NCBI GenBank assembly: GCA_020052975.1
Contig: JAGVOC010000199.1
Coordinates: 1 to 10,481 of the forward strand
Direction of reading: 5' to 3'
DNA from: Desulfobacterales bacterium
Lineage (GTDB): Bacteria > Desulfobacterota > Desulfobacteria > Desulfobacterales > RPRI01
DNA length: 10,481 bases
This document shows, piece after piece, positions 1-6,040 of the stretch. The notes beneath the pieces were generated by a model. That model was not told the origin of the DNA and ran no database searches. It saw only the letters and a program-made list of their open reading frames with translations. Positions within the stretch are counted from its first letter, which is position 1. Each line of letters opens with the position of its first letter. A program made the translations under genes and the position numbers.

Positions 1-408
1 CACGGGCCGCCCGGTATCCGGTATTTTAAGATGCCCGGTAACGCTTGTCCCTCCGCCGTAAGGAACAACCGCTATCCCGTGCTTTCCGGCAAAGTCCATA
101 AGATCATCAAGTTCTTCAACTGTTGCAGGAAAAGCTACTCCATCCGGGAATTTACTCATAGTGCCGCACCGGAGATCTATCCAGTCGGACATGCTCTGGC
201 CGTGGGCATGGTGGAGCCTTGTTTCCTGATTTACCGACACAAGATCATGTGAAGGCATGTTTGAAGCGGGCACGCGTTCCAGAATCTTTTCAATAGAAAC
301 GTCTTTTCCGGGAGACCCTTCTCCGATCAGACCTTTTAGTATTTCAAGCCCCTTTGCAGGAAGTTCAACATTAACCGAAAGATCACCCCAACCGTTCCAG
401 CGCTTCAT
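1..408 (-). CDS. FAD-binding oxidase, alkyl-DHAP synthase (AGPS)-like, N-terminal part
   Basis: These are the first 136 residues of a flavoprotein whose remainder lies beyond base 1. It opens with MKRWNGWGD, like the RWNGWG found in alkylglycerone-phosphate synthases. Residues 66-90 (HHAHGQSMSDW... then KFPDG) and the PP-loop-like YGGGTSVTG at 117-125 mark the start of the FAD_binding_4 (PCMH-type) domain. AGPS enzymes exchange the acyl group of acyl-DHAP for a fatty alcohol, which starts ether-lipid synthesis. Bacterial relatives also include D-lactate/glycolate-type oxidases, so the substrate is open until the C-terminal half is seen. The ATG directly follows the TAA of the radical SAM gene with no gap, and GGAG inside the end of that gene serves as ribosome site, so the two are probably translationally coupled. 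Family call is firm; the exact reaction is inferred. Confidence 0.85.
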   Translation of the reverse strand, partial: MKRWNGWGDLSVNVELPAKGLEILKGLIGEGSPGKDVSIEKILERVPASNMPSHDLVSVNQETRLHHAHGQSMSDWIDLRCGTMSKFPDGVAFPATVEELDDLMDFAGKHGIAVVPYGGGTSVTGHLKIPDTGRPV

Positions 409-1419
409 TTACCACACTCCGTCCATATGTACTCCGCAATACGGGCACTTGCTGTTTTCAACCACATTCTTTCTTATATTAAAACCCCACCTCGAGATAA
501 GAACCTTTCCGCAACTGTAACAGAATGTGCTTTCTCCGTTTTCCCCGGGGACATTTCCTGTATAAACATATTTCAAACCGCATTTCATGCCGATCTCCCT
601 TGCAGCAACAAGAGTTTCAACGGGAGTAGAAGGCCTGTCTTCAAGCTTGTAAGTCGGGTGAAACCTGCTTATGTGCCATGGAGTCGCGGGGCCAAGTGAA
701 CCGGCAATAAACATGGCAAGTTCTTCAAGCTCTTTTTTATCATCGTTTAAGCCCGGAATAAGCAGGGTTGTAACTTCAACAAAAATGCCGGAAGACTTCA
801 TATCCACTAATGTTTCCTTGACATTTTCAAGCTTTGCCCCGCACATTTTTTTGTAAAAATCTTTGTTATATGCCTTTAAATCCACATTTGCCGCATCAAG
901 AAAGGGCTGAATCATGCCGAGAGCTTCCTTTGACATGTAGCCATTTGTTACAAAAATATTCTTTAAATCTTTTTCACGGGCAAGCCTCGCCGTATCCATT
1001 GCAAATTCAAAAAAGACCGTAGGTTCAGTATAGGTATAGGAAATGCTCCTGCAGTTTCCTTTTATCGCTGCAGAAACAACATCTTCAGGTGTAAACCTGT
1101 CCCCTGTTATCAAGCCCTTGTACTCTGAAGGCATCTGTGAAATATCCGCGTTCTGGCAGAAAAGGCATTTGAAATTGCACCCGGCTGTTGCAATCGAATA
1201 GGAGAGACTTCCGGGCAGGAAGTGAAAAAGGGGTTTTTTCTCTACCGGATCTATGTGCCTTGCTATAAGCTTTCCGTAAACAAGGGTATTAAGAATTCCC
1301 TCCAGGTTTTCACGGACACCGCATATCCCCCTCTTGCCGTTTTCTATGACACACCCGTGTTTGCAAAGACTGCACCTGACTTTTTTATCCTTAAGGTGTT
1401 CATAAAGAAGGGCTTCCAA
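409..1419 (-). CDS. amrS: AmrS-like radical SAM protein (AmmeMemoRadiSam system / PflA-related)
   Basis: A 336-residue radical SAM enzyme. An N-terminal cysteine cluster (C16, C19, C23, C33, in the pattern CSLCKHGC...GICGVR) precedes the core motif CNFKCLFCQN, whose C81, C85 and C88 would bind the 4Fe-4S cluster that cleaves S-adenosylmethionine. A C-terminal zinc-ribbon-like pair, C300/C303 and C325/C328, follows. This layout is that of AmrS, a COG1180 relative of pyruvate-formate-lyase activase. AmrS is named for its co-occurrence with AmrA and AmrB; its reaction is not established to my knowledge. Neither partner is visible here: it lies between a methyltransferase (23 bp gap) and the AGPS-like gene (0 bp gap). 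The start is TTG: no in-frame ATG lies nearby, and AGGAGG sits 8 nt upstream. A glycyl-radical-enzyme activase is less likely because no such enzyme is adjacent. Confidence 0.88.
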   Translation of the reverse strand: MEALLYEHLKDKKVRCSLCKHGCVIENGKRGICGVRENLEGILNTLVYGKLIARHIDPVEKKPLFHFLPGSLSYSIATAGCNFKCLFCQNADISQMPSEYKGLITGDRFTPEDVVSAAIKGNCRSISYTYTEPTVFFEFAMDTARLAREKDLKNIFVTNGYMSKEALGMIQPFLDAANVDLKAYNKDFYKKMCGAKLENVKETLVDMKSSGIFVEVTTLLIPGLNDDKKELEELAMFIAGSLGPATPWHISRFHPTYKLEDRPSTPVETLVAAREIGMKCGLKYVYTGNVPGENGESTFCYSCGKVLISRWGFNIRKNVVENSKCPYCGVHMDGVW

Positions 1420-1427
1420 GGTCCATT

Positions 1428-1433
1428 CCTCCT
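1428..1433 (-). promoter_or_regulatory. Ribosome binding site deciding the TTG start of amrS
   Basis: A perfect AGGAGG on the minus strand with 8 nt before TTG at 1419-1417. The only nearby ATG (1426-1424) is out of frame and only 1 nt from the AGGAGG, too close to be used, so TTG is the best-supported start. Confidence 0.75.
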
Positions 1434-1442
1434 GATGACGGC

Positions 1443-2186
1443 TTACCCCGCCACAGCGCTGCTGGTCTGTTTCGGGTAGGTAATGGTTAGAGGCGTTGTT
1501 CTGAACCGCGGAACAAGGGTGATAACTATGCCCGCAAAGGATCCGAACGGATATTTTTTTGCTATGTTGGTTTGTTCAAGCTTATCGGCAATTATCTGCG
1601 CAGGAAAAGAAAATCTGTTTACCGTCCCCCATGATACCGGGACATCTCCCAACAAGCTTCTTATAATCTTCTTGATTTCCCAGACATTAAAAAAGCTTGC
1701 GTGCCTGTATACCGATTCGAAAAAAATCCCTTTTGCCCGCATGCTGACGAAATTAATCGAAAAACTGTTAAGAATCCCAATAAATACCTTGTCTTTTGCA
1801 ACCCTGCAGGCTTCTTCTATAGCTTTTTTAGGATCATCAACAAACTCCAGCGATGTGAAAAAGGAGGCATAATTGAAAGAATTATCGTCAAACGGAAGGT
1901 CTTCGGCAAAACCCCGGCGAAGCTCAACCCGGTTTCCCAACTTATTAAAAGCAGAATCCAGCATGTCCTGTGAAGGATCAATTCCGGTTACGGAAAGCCC
2001 CATGTCTATAAACGGAATAAGGCTTTCACCGGTTCCGCAACCTATATCGAGAACTGTTTCCCTCCGGACAGGCTGAAGCATCTCTATCATGAGTTTTTTT
2101 TCGAGAATTGAAAAAAGCCTGTTATCCGGTTTTTCAAACCACTGGTCGTATTCTTTGGTATCCTTATTATTAAACACGTACCCCAT
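1443..2186 (-). CDS. Class I SAM-dependent methyltransferase (Methyltransf_11 type)
   Basis: A 247-residue soluble methyltransferase. Motif I is VLDIGCGTG (residues 45-53), the acidic SAM-ribose strand is GIDPSQDM (68-75), and AEDLPFDDNSF (94-104) matches the motif II region of UbiE/Methyltransf_11 proteins. The C-terminal third (about 145-247) has no motif I recognise and may determine the substrate, which I cannot name. I chose the ATG at 2186, preceded by a weak GAGA-type site. The in-frame ATG at 2231 would add 15 residues but has no ribosome site and lies in a palindrome. Its stop is 23 bp from the TTG of amrS, so the two are probably cotranscribed. Both are SAM-using enzymes and the next gene may act on lipids, so a shared pathway is possible but is only inference. 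Confidence 0.85.
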   Translation of the reverse strand: MGYVFNNKDTKEYDQWFEKPDNRLFSILEKKLMIEMLQPVRRETVLDIGCGTGESLIPFIDMGLSVTGIDPSQDMLDSAFNKLGNRVELRRGFAEDLPFDDNSFNYASFFTSLEFVDDPKKAIEEACRVAKDKVFIGILNSFSINFVSMRAKGIFFESVYRHASFFNVWEIKKIIRSLLGDVPVSWGTVNRFSFPAQIIADKLEQTNIAKKYPFGSFAGIVITLVPRFRTTPLTITYPKQTSSAVAG

Positions 2187-2222
2187 AGTGGTTCTCTGCA
2201 AATATATTAAAATATGTGGTTC

Positions 2223-2244
2223 TTCTCCCATTTATTTGGGAGAA
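2223..2244. promoter_or_regulatory. 8-bp hairpin/operator-like palindrome upstream of methyltransferase
   Basis: TTCTCCCA (2223-2230) and TGGGAGAA (2237-2244) are perfect inverted arms around a 6-nt loop, 37 bp before the methyltransferase ATG. No T-run follows on either strand, so it is not a classical terminator. An operator or a hairpin in the mRNA leader is possible. Role unknown. Confidence 0.4.
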
Positions 2245-2245
2245 A

Positions 2246-2317
2246 GGGGCCAAGGATTCGAGGATTCAAGTGTTTGTTTTCTAAGTATTTCACTTGGACC
2301 CTAGAATCTTTGACCCC
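2246..2317. repeat. Octamer-built palindromic repeat, copy 1
   Basis: Left arm 2246-2272 and right arm 2291-2317 are inverted, matching at 22 of 27 positions, with an 18-nt loop. The arms consist of 8-nt steps of the type GGATTCRA / TYGAAYCC. The same unit recurs at 7987-8060 and 8511-8548. Together with the heptamer repeat it accounts for most of the 330 bp between helicase and methyltransferase; 2318-2376 shows nothing further except one more partial unit (CTTGAATCC). Confidence 0.75.
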
Positions 2318-2376
2318 TTGAATCCTGATTGGATCACCAACTAACAGCCATGCCCGGAGCAGGCACAACACGAAAC

Positions 2377-2466
2377 ATGAGAATACAGGAGTCAGGAGCC
2401 ATAATAACCATGGTATTGTTTTTCTTCTGTATTCTGTATTCTGTATTCTGACTCCTGTATTCTCAT
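2377..2466. repeat. Heptamer-built palindromic repeat
   Basis: A perfect 19-bp inverted repeat (2377-2395 against 2448-2466) surrounds about 52 bp. The right side is a run of 7-nt units: TGTATTC three times (2428-2448), TGACTCC (2449-2455), then TGTATTC (2456-2462). The left arm carries the complementary units GAATACA, GGAGTCA, then GGAGCCA. It lies 51 bp downstream of the helicase stop. No T-run follows the stem, so a terminator role is uncertain. Confidence 0.75.
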
Positions 2467-2517
2467 AGAAATTAGGAGATGATCCAAATAGGCCAATACT
2501 CCTACCTAAAAAGTCCA

Positions 2518-4104
2518 TCAGGCTTCTTTAACGGCTGCCACTCCTTCCGGTTTTTTCTTGTTTTTTCTTCTAAACCGGCGCCTCTTTTTCGGTTTCGGTT
2601 TTTCTCCCTGTGCTTCGGCCGGTTCCATAATTTTTTCTGGCTCCAGGGCCGATTCTGCAATTTCTTCAAATTCCAAGTCGGAGTCCGCCTTTTCTTCTAT
2701 CTGGCCCTCAGGGGCAAAACCAAAAAAACTGCCCGGGAAATGATCCTTTTTGGGTTTTGCCTCAAGCTCTCTTACAGGCGGCCTGGCGGGAGTCCTTACC
2801 GGAAAGCTTTTTTGTTTCTCCCGCCCCCGGTTAAATCTATCTTTTGTTTCTTTCCCGCGCCCCCTTCTGGTAAAAACAGGCTTGCTTATATCTTCAACGA
2901 ACCAGTCGTCTTCAGGCCAGACTACAGGTATTTTGTGGCCCAGTTTATCCTCTATGCTCTCGAGGTATAGTACAAAATCCTCGCACGCGAGGGAGATGGC
3001 GATTCCATTCTTACCGGCTCTGGCGGTGCGCCCGATCCTGTGAATATAGTTCTCGGCGTCCTGAGGCAGATCATAATTAATTACATGGGTTATATCTTCA
3101 ACATGAATGCCCCGGGAAGCAACATCTGTTGCAACCAGAATCTTTATGCTGCCGTTTTTAAAACGCTCCATCAGGCTGAAACGCTGGCGTTGAGGCAGAT
3201 CTCCCGTTATTCCCTCGGCAGGATACCCGTTTCTTTTCAGCTTTTCTGTCACCCATTCGACTCCCGATTTTGTATTTACAAAAATAAGAGCTCTTGACCA
3301 GTCCTCTCTCTTAAACAGACCAAGCAAAAGGGAAAACTTTGAATCTTTACCTACATGAAACAGGCTCTGGTTTATCCCCTCAACAACCACTTCTTCCGGC
3401 GCAACAGAAATGAATTCCGGCAGATTCATGTATTCATATGTCAATTCGAGGACACTGTATGAAAGAGTTGCCGAAAAAAGCATGGATTGCCTTTTCTGAT
3501 AATGAGGAAGCTTTTGCAGGATATACCGCATATCTTTTGAGAAACCAAGGTCAAGAAGGCGATCGGCTTCATCGATCACCACGATCTTTATTTCTGCTGT
3601 TTTGAAAATCCCCTGCTTGAAATAATCGATAATTCTTCCGGGAGTGCATATAACTATATCAACTCCTTTGCGAAGTATATCGGCCTGTTTCTGATAATCG
3701 ACACCTCCAACCACCTGCACATGGGTTAACCCAGTGTAACGGCAAAGAATACTGGCCTCCTCATCGATTTGCTGAGCCAATTCTCTTGTCGGAGCGACAA
3801 TAATAGCCGATGGGAAACCTGCCACCCTGTCTTTAAACTCCAGAATGCGGGACATGACCGTAACCAGGAAGGCCGCGGTTTTTCCTGTTCCTGTCTGTGC
3901 CTGGCCGGCAACATCCTTGCCTGTAAGCGATAAAGGCAATACCCTGGCCTGTATTGGTGTGCAAAAAGTAAAGCCTGCATCCTTTATTCCCATCAGTATC
4001 TCGGAAGACAAATTGAATTCCTCAAAACTGACGCTTGTCAGGAAGTTTGGTTTTTCAGCACGCTGTGGAACTTCCAATTCCGGAAGTTCTTGTTCATCTG
4101 TCAT
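2518..4104 (-). CDS. rhlB: DEAD-box ATP-dependent RNA helicase, RhlB-like
   Basis: A 528-residue cytoplasmic RNA helicase that unwinds RNA duplexes using ATP. All family motifs are present: Q motif (F30 and CTPIQ 48-52), motif I AQTGTGKT (69-76), APTRELA (104-110), TPGR (154-157), DEAD (178-181), SAT (211-213), IFVNT (274-278), ATDVASRGIHV (325-335) and HRIGRTAR (355-362). The core ends near residue 400. The last ~125 residues are low-complexity: basic and RG-rich to about 450, acidic (about 465-495), then a very basic KPKKRRRFRRKNKKK stretch, a likely RNA-binding tail. Core wording (GKDVAGQAQTGTGKT) is closest to RhlB, the helicase of the RNA degradosome in gammaproteobacteria; RhlE or CsdA cannot be fully excluded. 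It is monocistronic: repeats follow it and moeA diverges upstream. GAGGA lies a few bases before the ATG. Confidence 0.93.
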   Translation of the reverse strand: MTDEQELPELEVPQRAEKPNFLTSVSFEEFNLSSEILMGIKDAGFTFCTPIQARVLPLSLTGKDVAGQAQTGTGKTAAFLVTVMSRILEFKDRVAGFPSAIIVAPTRELAQQIDEEASILCRYTGLTHVQVVGGVDYQKQADILRKGVDIVICTPGRIIDYFKQGIFKTAEIKIVVIDEADRLLDLGFSKDMRYILQKLPHYQKRQSMLFSATLSYSVLELTYEYMNLPEFISVAPEEVVVEGINQSLFHVGKDSKFSLLLGLFKREDWSRALIFVNTKSGVEWVTEKLKRNGYPAEGITGDLPQRQRFSLMERFKNGSIKILVATDVASRGIHVEDITHVINYDLPQDAENYIHRIGRTARAGKNGIAISLACEDFVLYLESIEDKLGHKIPVVWPEDDWFVEDISKPVFTRRGRGKETKDRFNRGREKQKSFPVRTPARPPVRELEAKPKKDHFPGSFFGFAPEGQIEEKADSDLEFEEIAESALEPEKIMEPAEAQGEKPKPKKRRRFRRKNKKKPEGVAAVKEA

Positions 4105-4158
4105 TTTTTCCTCGTTCTGCTGTAGAAAATAATTGAAAAGTTTGATTTAATTTAGGGA

Positions 4159-4186
4159 ATTATACACCTTTGCATTTTTAATGCAA
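4159..4186 (-). promoter_or_regulatory. Probable sigma70-type promoter of the helicase gene with internal palindrome
   Basis: Reading leftward on the minus strand: TTGCAT (4186-4181), a 16-bp spacer, then a perfect TATAAT (4164-4159), placing the transcript start near 4150-4153 with a leader of about 47 nt. The -35 element and spacer contain a perfect palindrome of 7-bp arms, TTGCATT-AAA-AATGCAA (4170-4186), a possible repressor site. No palindromic repeat element intervenes between it and the ATG. Confidence 0.6.
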
Positions 4187-4195
4187 GTGAAGGAT

Positions 4196-4327
4196 TGACG
4201 GCTTCGTAAAAAGCCGGGATCTCACGCCAAGCCACGAAGATCACAAAGTTAACTTATTAATATTAAATGATATTTTCTTTGTGCTCTTAGCGGCTTTGTG
4301 AGAAAATAGAGTTTTTACGAGTCCATC
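4196..4327. repeat. Nested palindromic element (two inverted repeats inside one another)
   Basis: The outer arms are TGACGGCTTCGTAAAAAG at 4196-4213 and its diverged complement at 4312-4327 (13 of 16 matching). Inside them is a second inverted repeat: 4220-4248 (TCTCAC...CACAAAG) against 4277-4303 (CTTTGTG...GTGAGA), imperfect with small gaps, around an AT-rich centre (4249-4276). It has the look of a small non-autonomous element. No transposase and no convincing ORF lie within. Confidence 0.6.
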
Positions 4328-4382
4328 GAGTATTGATATGATCCTATTGTTTTGACTTTTTATAGTCATAAATATTAGTATA

Positions 4383-4411
4383 GTGTCCATCCAGAAACAA
4401 AGTTTGGACAC
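4383..4411. repeat. Short hairpin GTGTCCA / TGGACAC
   Basis: Perfect 7-bp arms at 4383-4389 and 4405-4411 with a 15-nt loop, directly left of the long palindrome at 4417-4560. It may be the outer edge of the same element. The preceding stretch 4328-4382 is AT-rich and shows nothing. Confidence 0.4.
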
Positions 4412-4416
4412 AGTTG

Positions 4417-4560
4417 AGTTTCCAATTCGGAAATCGGCAATTTTGGGCAAGCTCAAGAAAATCAAGGGATTGCGCTGAGGCATACGCAATGTATGCCGCA
4501 CAAGAAATCCCGCAGATTGACACCGAGATCGCTCAAAAGGGCCATTTCCAGATGGAAACT
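4417..4560. repeat. Long palindrome of about 144 bp upstream of moeA
   Basis: Complementary blocks pair around one centre near 4488: AGTTTCCA/TGGAAACT at the ends (4417-4424, 4553-4560), GGAAAT/ATTTCC (4429-4434, 4544-4549), TTTTGGGC/GCTCAAAA (4441-4448, 4531-4538), GGGATT/AATCCC (4466-4471, 4506-4511) and GGCATAC/GTATGCC (4479-4485, 4491-4497) at the tip. Unpaired stretches separate them. Transcribed, it would form one long interrupted hairpin. A mobile palindromic repeat is the simplest reading; an RNA leader element for moeA is an alternative. Confidence 0.6.
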
Positions 4561-4562
4561 AG

Positions 4563-4597
4563 TATAAGATGTTGAGTGAGATGATACAAATCTTATA
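4563..4597. promoter_or_regulatory. 8-bp inverted repeat upstream of moeA (operator-like)
   Basis: TATAAGAT (4563-4570) and ATCTTATA (4590-4597) are perfect inverted copies 19 nt apart, ending 15 bp before the moeA ATG. The right half overlaps a possible -10 (TATAAA 4594-4599) that has TTGAGT (4572-4577) 16 bp upstream. That promoter would leave almost no leader before the ribosome site, so it is doubtful. The symmetry itself is exact. Confidence 0.35.
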
Positions 4598-4612
4598 AAG
4601 TCAGGAATAAAG

Positions 4613-5842
4613 ATGAAGGATTTTTTTAAAGTTACAGACTTGGAAAAAGTTCTCGAATATGTATCTTTGTTTCAAACGGTAGAAACAGAGCAGATTTCCC
4701 TGCAGGATACACCCGGAAGAATACTTGCCGAAAACATTATATCCGACATCGACCTTCCCGGTTTTTCACGCTCAACAATGGACGGCTTCGCTGTCCGGGC
4801 CTCATCCACTTTCGGAGCATCTGAAGAAAATCCGGCATATCTTTCGGTGGTTGGATCCATAGCCATGGGTGAAACTCCTTCCTTTTCCGTAAACCAGGGT
4901 GAAGTCGCAAAAATATCAACCGGCGGTATGCTTCCAAAAGGTGCGGACAGCGTAATAATGATTGAACATACAGAAACTCTGGATGAAAAAACAATCGAAG
5001 CATATAAAAGTGTTGCACCCGGCCAGCATATGATTGAAAAAGGGGAAGATTTTACTAAAGGCAACATCATACTGTCTGCCGGGCAGAAAATAAGACCACA
5101 GGAAACAGGGCTTCTTGCCGCTTTCGGGAAAGAGAGGGTATCGGTATTCAAGAAACCGGTTATCAGTATAATTTCAACAGGCGACGAAATAGTCCCTGTC
5201 TCCTCAATTCCGGGCCCCGGGCAAATCAGGGATATAAACACCTATACTCTTTCGGGTCAGGTAAAGGAAGCAGGGTGTATTCCGTTACACCTTGGAATTG
5301 TTAAAGATGATTTTACCACCCTTTTTGAAAAATGCAGCGAAGCGCTTGACGCGTCTGACATGGTTTTAATCTCGGGCGGAAGCTCCGTGGGTGTTCGTGA
5401 TTTTACAATAGAAGTTTTGTCCGAGCTCCCTGACTCTGACATAGTTGTACACGGAATTTCCATCAGCCCCGGCAAACCAACGATTCTTTCAAGGTCGGGC
5501 AAAAAGCCTTTATGGGGACTTCCCGGGCACGTGGTCTCCGCCATGATAGTTTTTGCCGCGGTAGTAAGGCCGTTTATCGAAAAGATAAGCGGATTGTCAG
5601 CCCTGCACAGAAGCCGGCTGACTCTTTCCGCGCTCCTGTCAAGGAATATTGCTTCAGCCCAGGGAAGAACGGATTATATAAGAGTCAGGCTGATAAAAAA
5701 AGAGGGTGTTCTCTGGGCAGAACCTGTTTTGGGAAAATCAGGACTCATTAACACAATGGTTAAAGCAGACGGGTTAATAGAAATCGGACAGAATACAGAA
5801 GGCCTGGAAAAAGGAACAGTTGTTCAGGTAATCCCGTTGTGA
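4613..5842 (+). CDS. moeA: Molybdopterin molybdenumtransferase MoeA
   Basis: A 409-residue enzyme inserting molybdate (or tungstate) into adenylylated molybdopterin, the last step of basic Mo-cofactor synthesis; cytoplasmic. Visible motifs: STMDGFAV (54-61), ISTGGMLPKGADSV (101-114), STGDEI (188-193), the MoCF-domain ISGGSSVGVRDF (253-264), SPGKPT (285-290), GLPGHVVSA (302-310), and the C-terminal beta-barrel ending SGLINTMVKADGLIEI (376-391). Full length for the family. The usual lysine before PGKP is serine here, and the usual GLPGNPVSA has H and V in place of N and P, so it is not a textbook MoeA. AGGA lies 6 nt before the ATG. The next gene is a second MoeA, with which it may share a transcript through a 198 bp repeat-filled gap. 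The TGA stop overlaps the first base pairs of a perfect hairpin. Confidence 0.93.
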   Translation: MKDFFKVTDLEKVLEYVSLFQTVETEQISLQDTPGRILAENIISDIDLPGFSRSTMDGFAVRASSTFGASEENPAYLSVVGSIAMGETPSFSVNQGEVAKISTGGMLPKGADSVIMIEHTETLDEKTIEAYKSVAPGQHMIEKGEDFTKGNIILSAGQKIRPQETGLLAAFGKERVSVFKKPVISIISTGDEIVPVSSIPGPGQIRDINTYTLSGQVKEAGCIPLHLGIVKDDFTTLFEKCSEALDASDMVLISGGSSVGVRDFTIEVLSELPDSDIVVHGISISPGKPTILSRSGKKPLWGLPGHVVSAMIVFAAVVRPFIEKISGLSALHRSRLTLSALLSRNIASAQGRTDYIRVRLIKKEGVLWAEPVLGKSGLINTMVKADGLIEIGQNTEGLEKGTVVQVIPL

Positions 5843-5884
5843 CTTTTTACGAAGCCATCAAATATGATGGCTTCGTAAAAAGTC
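5841..5884. repeat. Perfect 20-bp inverted repeat at the moeA stop codon
   Basis: Arms 5841-5860 (GACTTTTTACGAAGCCATCA) and 5865-5884 are exact reverse complements around the 4-nt loop AATA. The first two bases of the left arm are the last two bases of the moeA TGA. No T-run follows the right arm, so it is not a standard intrinsic terminator, although so stable a stem could block 3'-exonucleases or slow polymerase. Confidence 0.85.
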
Positions 5885-6019
5885 CAAATTCAGACGGCAA
5901 AGTAAAAAGCTCATTATGCAAGGCGCACGAATCTTGAGGAATGAAGCGTACTTGTCAGTACGCTGCAATGACGAAAGATGAAGTGCAACACAGCAGAATG
6001 ACTTTTTACGAAGCCGTCA
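5865..6019. mobile_element. MITE-like palindromic element of 155 bp
   Basis: Terminal inverted repeats 5865-5884 and 6000-6019 match at 19 of 20 positions (TGAYGGCTTCGTAAAAAGTC). The interior has a perfect hairpin, AGCGTAC/GTACGCT (5945-5951, 5958-5964), and weaker complementarity further out (GCACGAATCTT against AAGATGAAGTGC). It encodes no protein. It fills the gap between the two moeA genes and ends 9 bp before the ribosome site of the second. A non-autonomous transposable element or REP-like unit is inferred from structure and from the other copies of the end sequence; no flanking target duplication is obvious. Confidence 0.6.
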
Positions 6020-6028
6020 AATATAAAT

Positions 6029-6034
6029 GAGGAG
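6029..6034 (+). promoter_or_regulatory. Ribosome binding site of the MoeA-PBP gene
   Basis: GAGGAG with a 6-nt spacer before ATG 6041, lying just outside the palindromic element that ends at 6019, so the element has not disturbed translation initiation. Confidence 0.7.
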
Positions 6035-6040
6035 TTTATT

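Noticed and set aside
1483..1872. 129-codon plus-strand frame opposite the methyltransferase
   Set aside because: Antisense to a gene with an intact SAM-binding motif, with no support of its own.
2428..2462. Possible CRISPR-like or minisatellite array
   Set aside because: Units are 7 nt with no spacers; it is one arm of a hairpin.
2479..2970. 163-codon open frame on the plus strand antisense to the helicase C-terminus
   Set aside because: It is rich in F, R and P from the complement of the Lys/Arg/Glu-rich tail, and has no domain. Composition artefact.
4241..4501. 86-codon minus-strand frame in the helicase-moeA gap
   Set aside because: It runs across two palindromic repeats, has no ribosome site and no recognisable protein features.
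4672..5241. 189-codon open frame on the minus strand inside moeA
   Set aside because: It is fully antisense to a gene with clear MoeA motifs, has no ribosome site and no recognisable domain; it is a by-product of the coding frame opposite.
5841..5884. Rho-independent terminator of moeA
   Set aside because: The stem is perfect but no T-run follows the right arm, and the left arm begins within the stop codon. It is better explained as part of the dispersed repeat, although some effect on transcription is possible.
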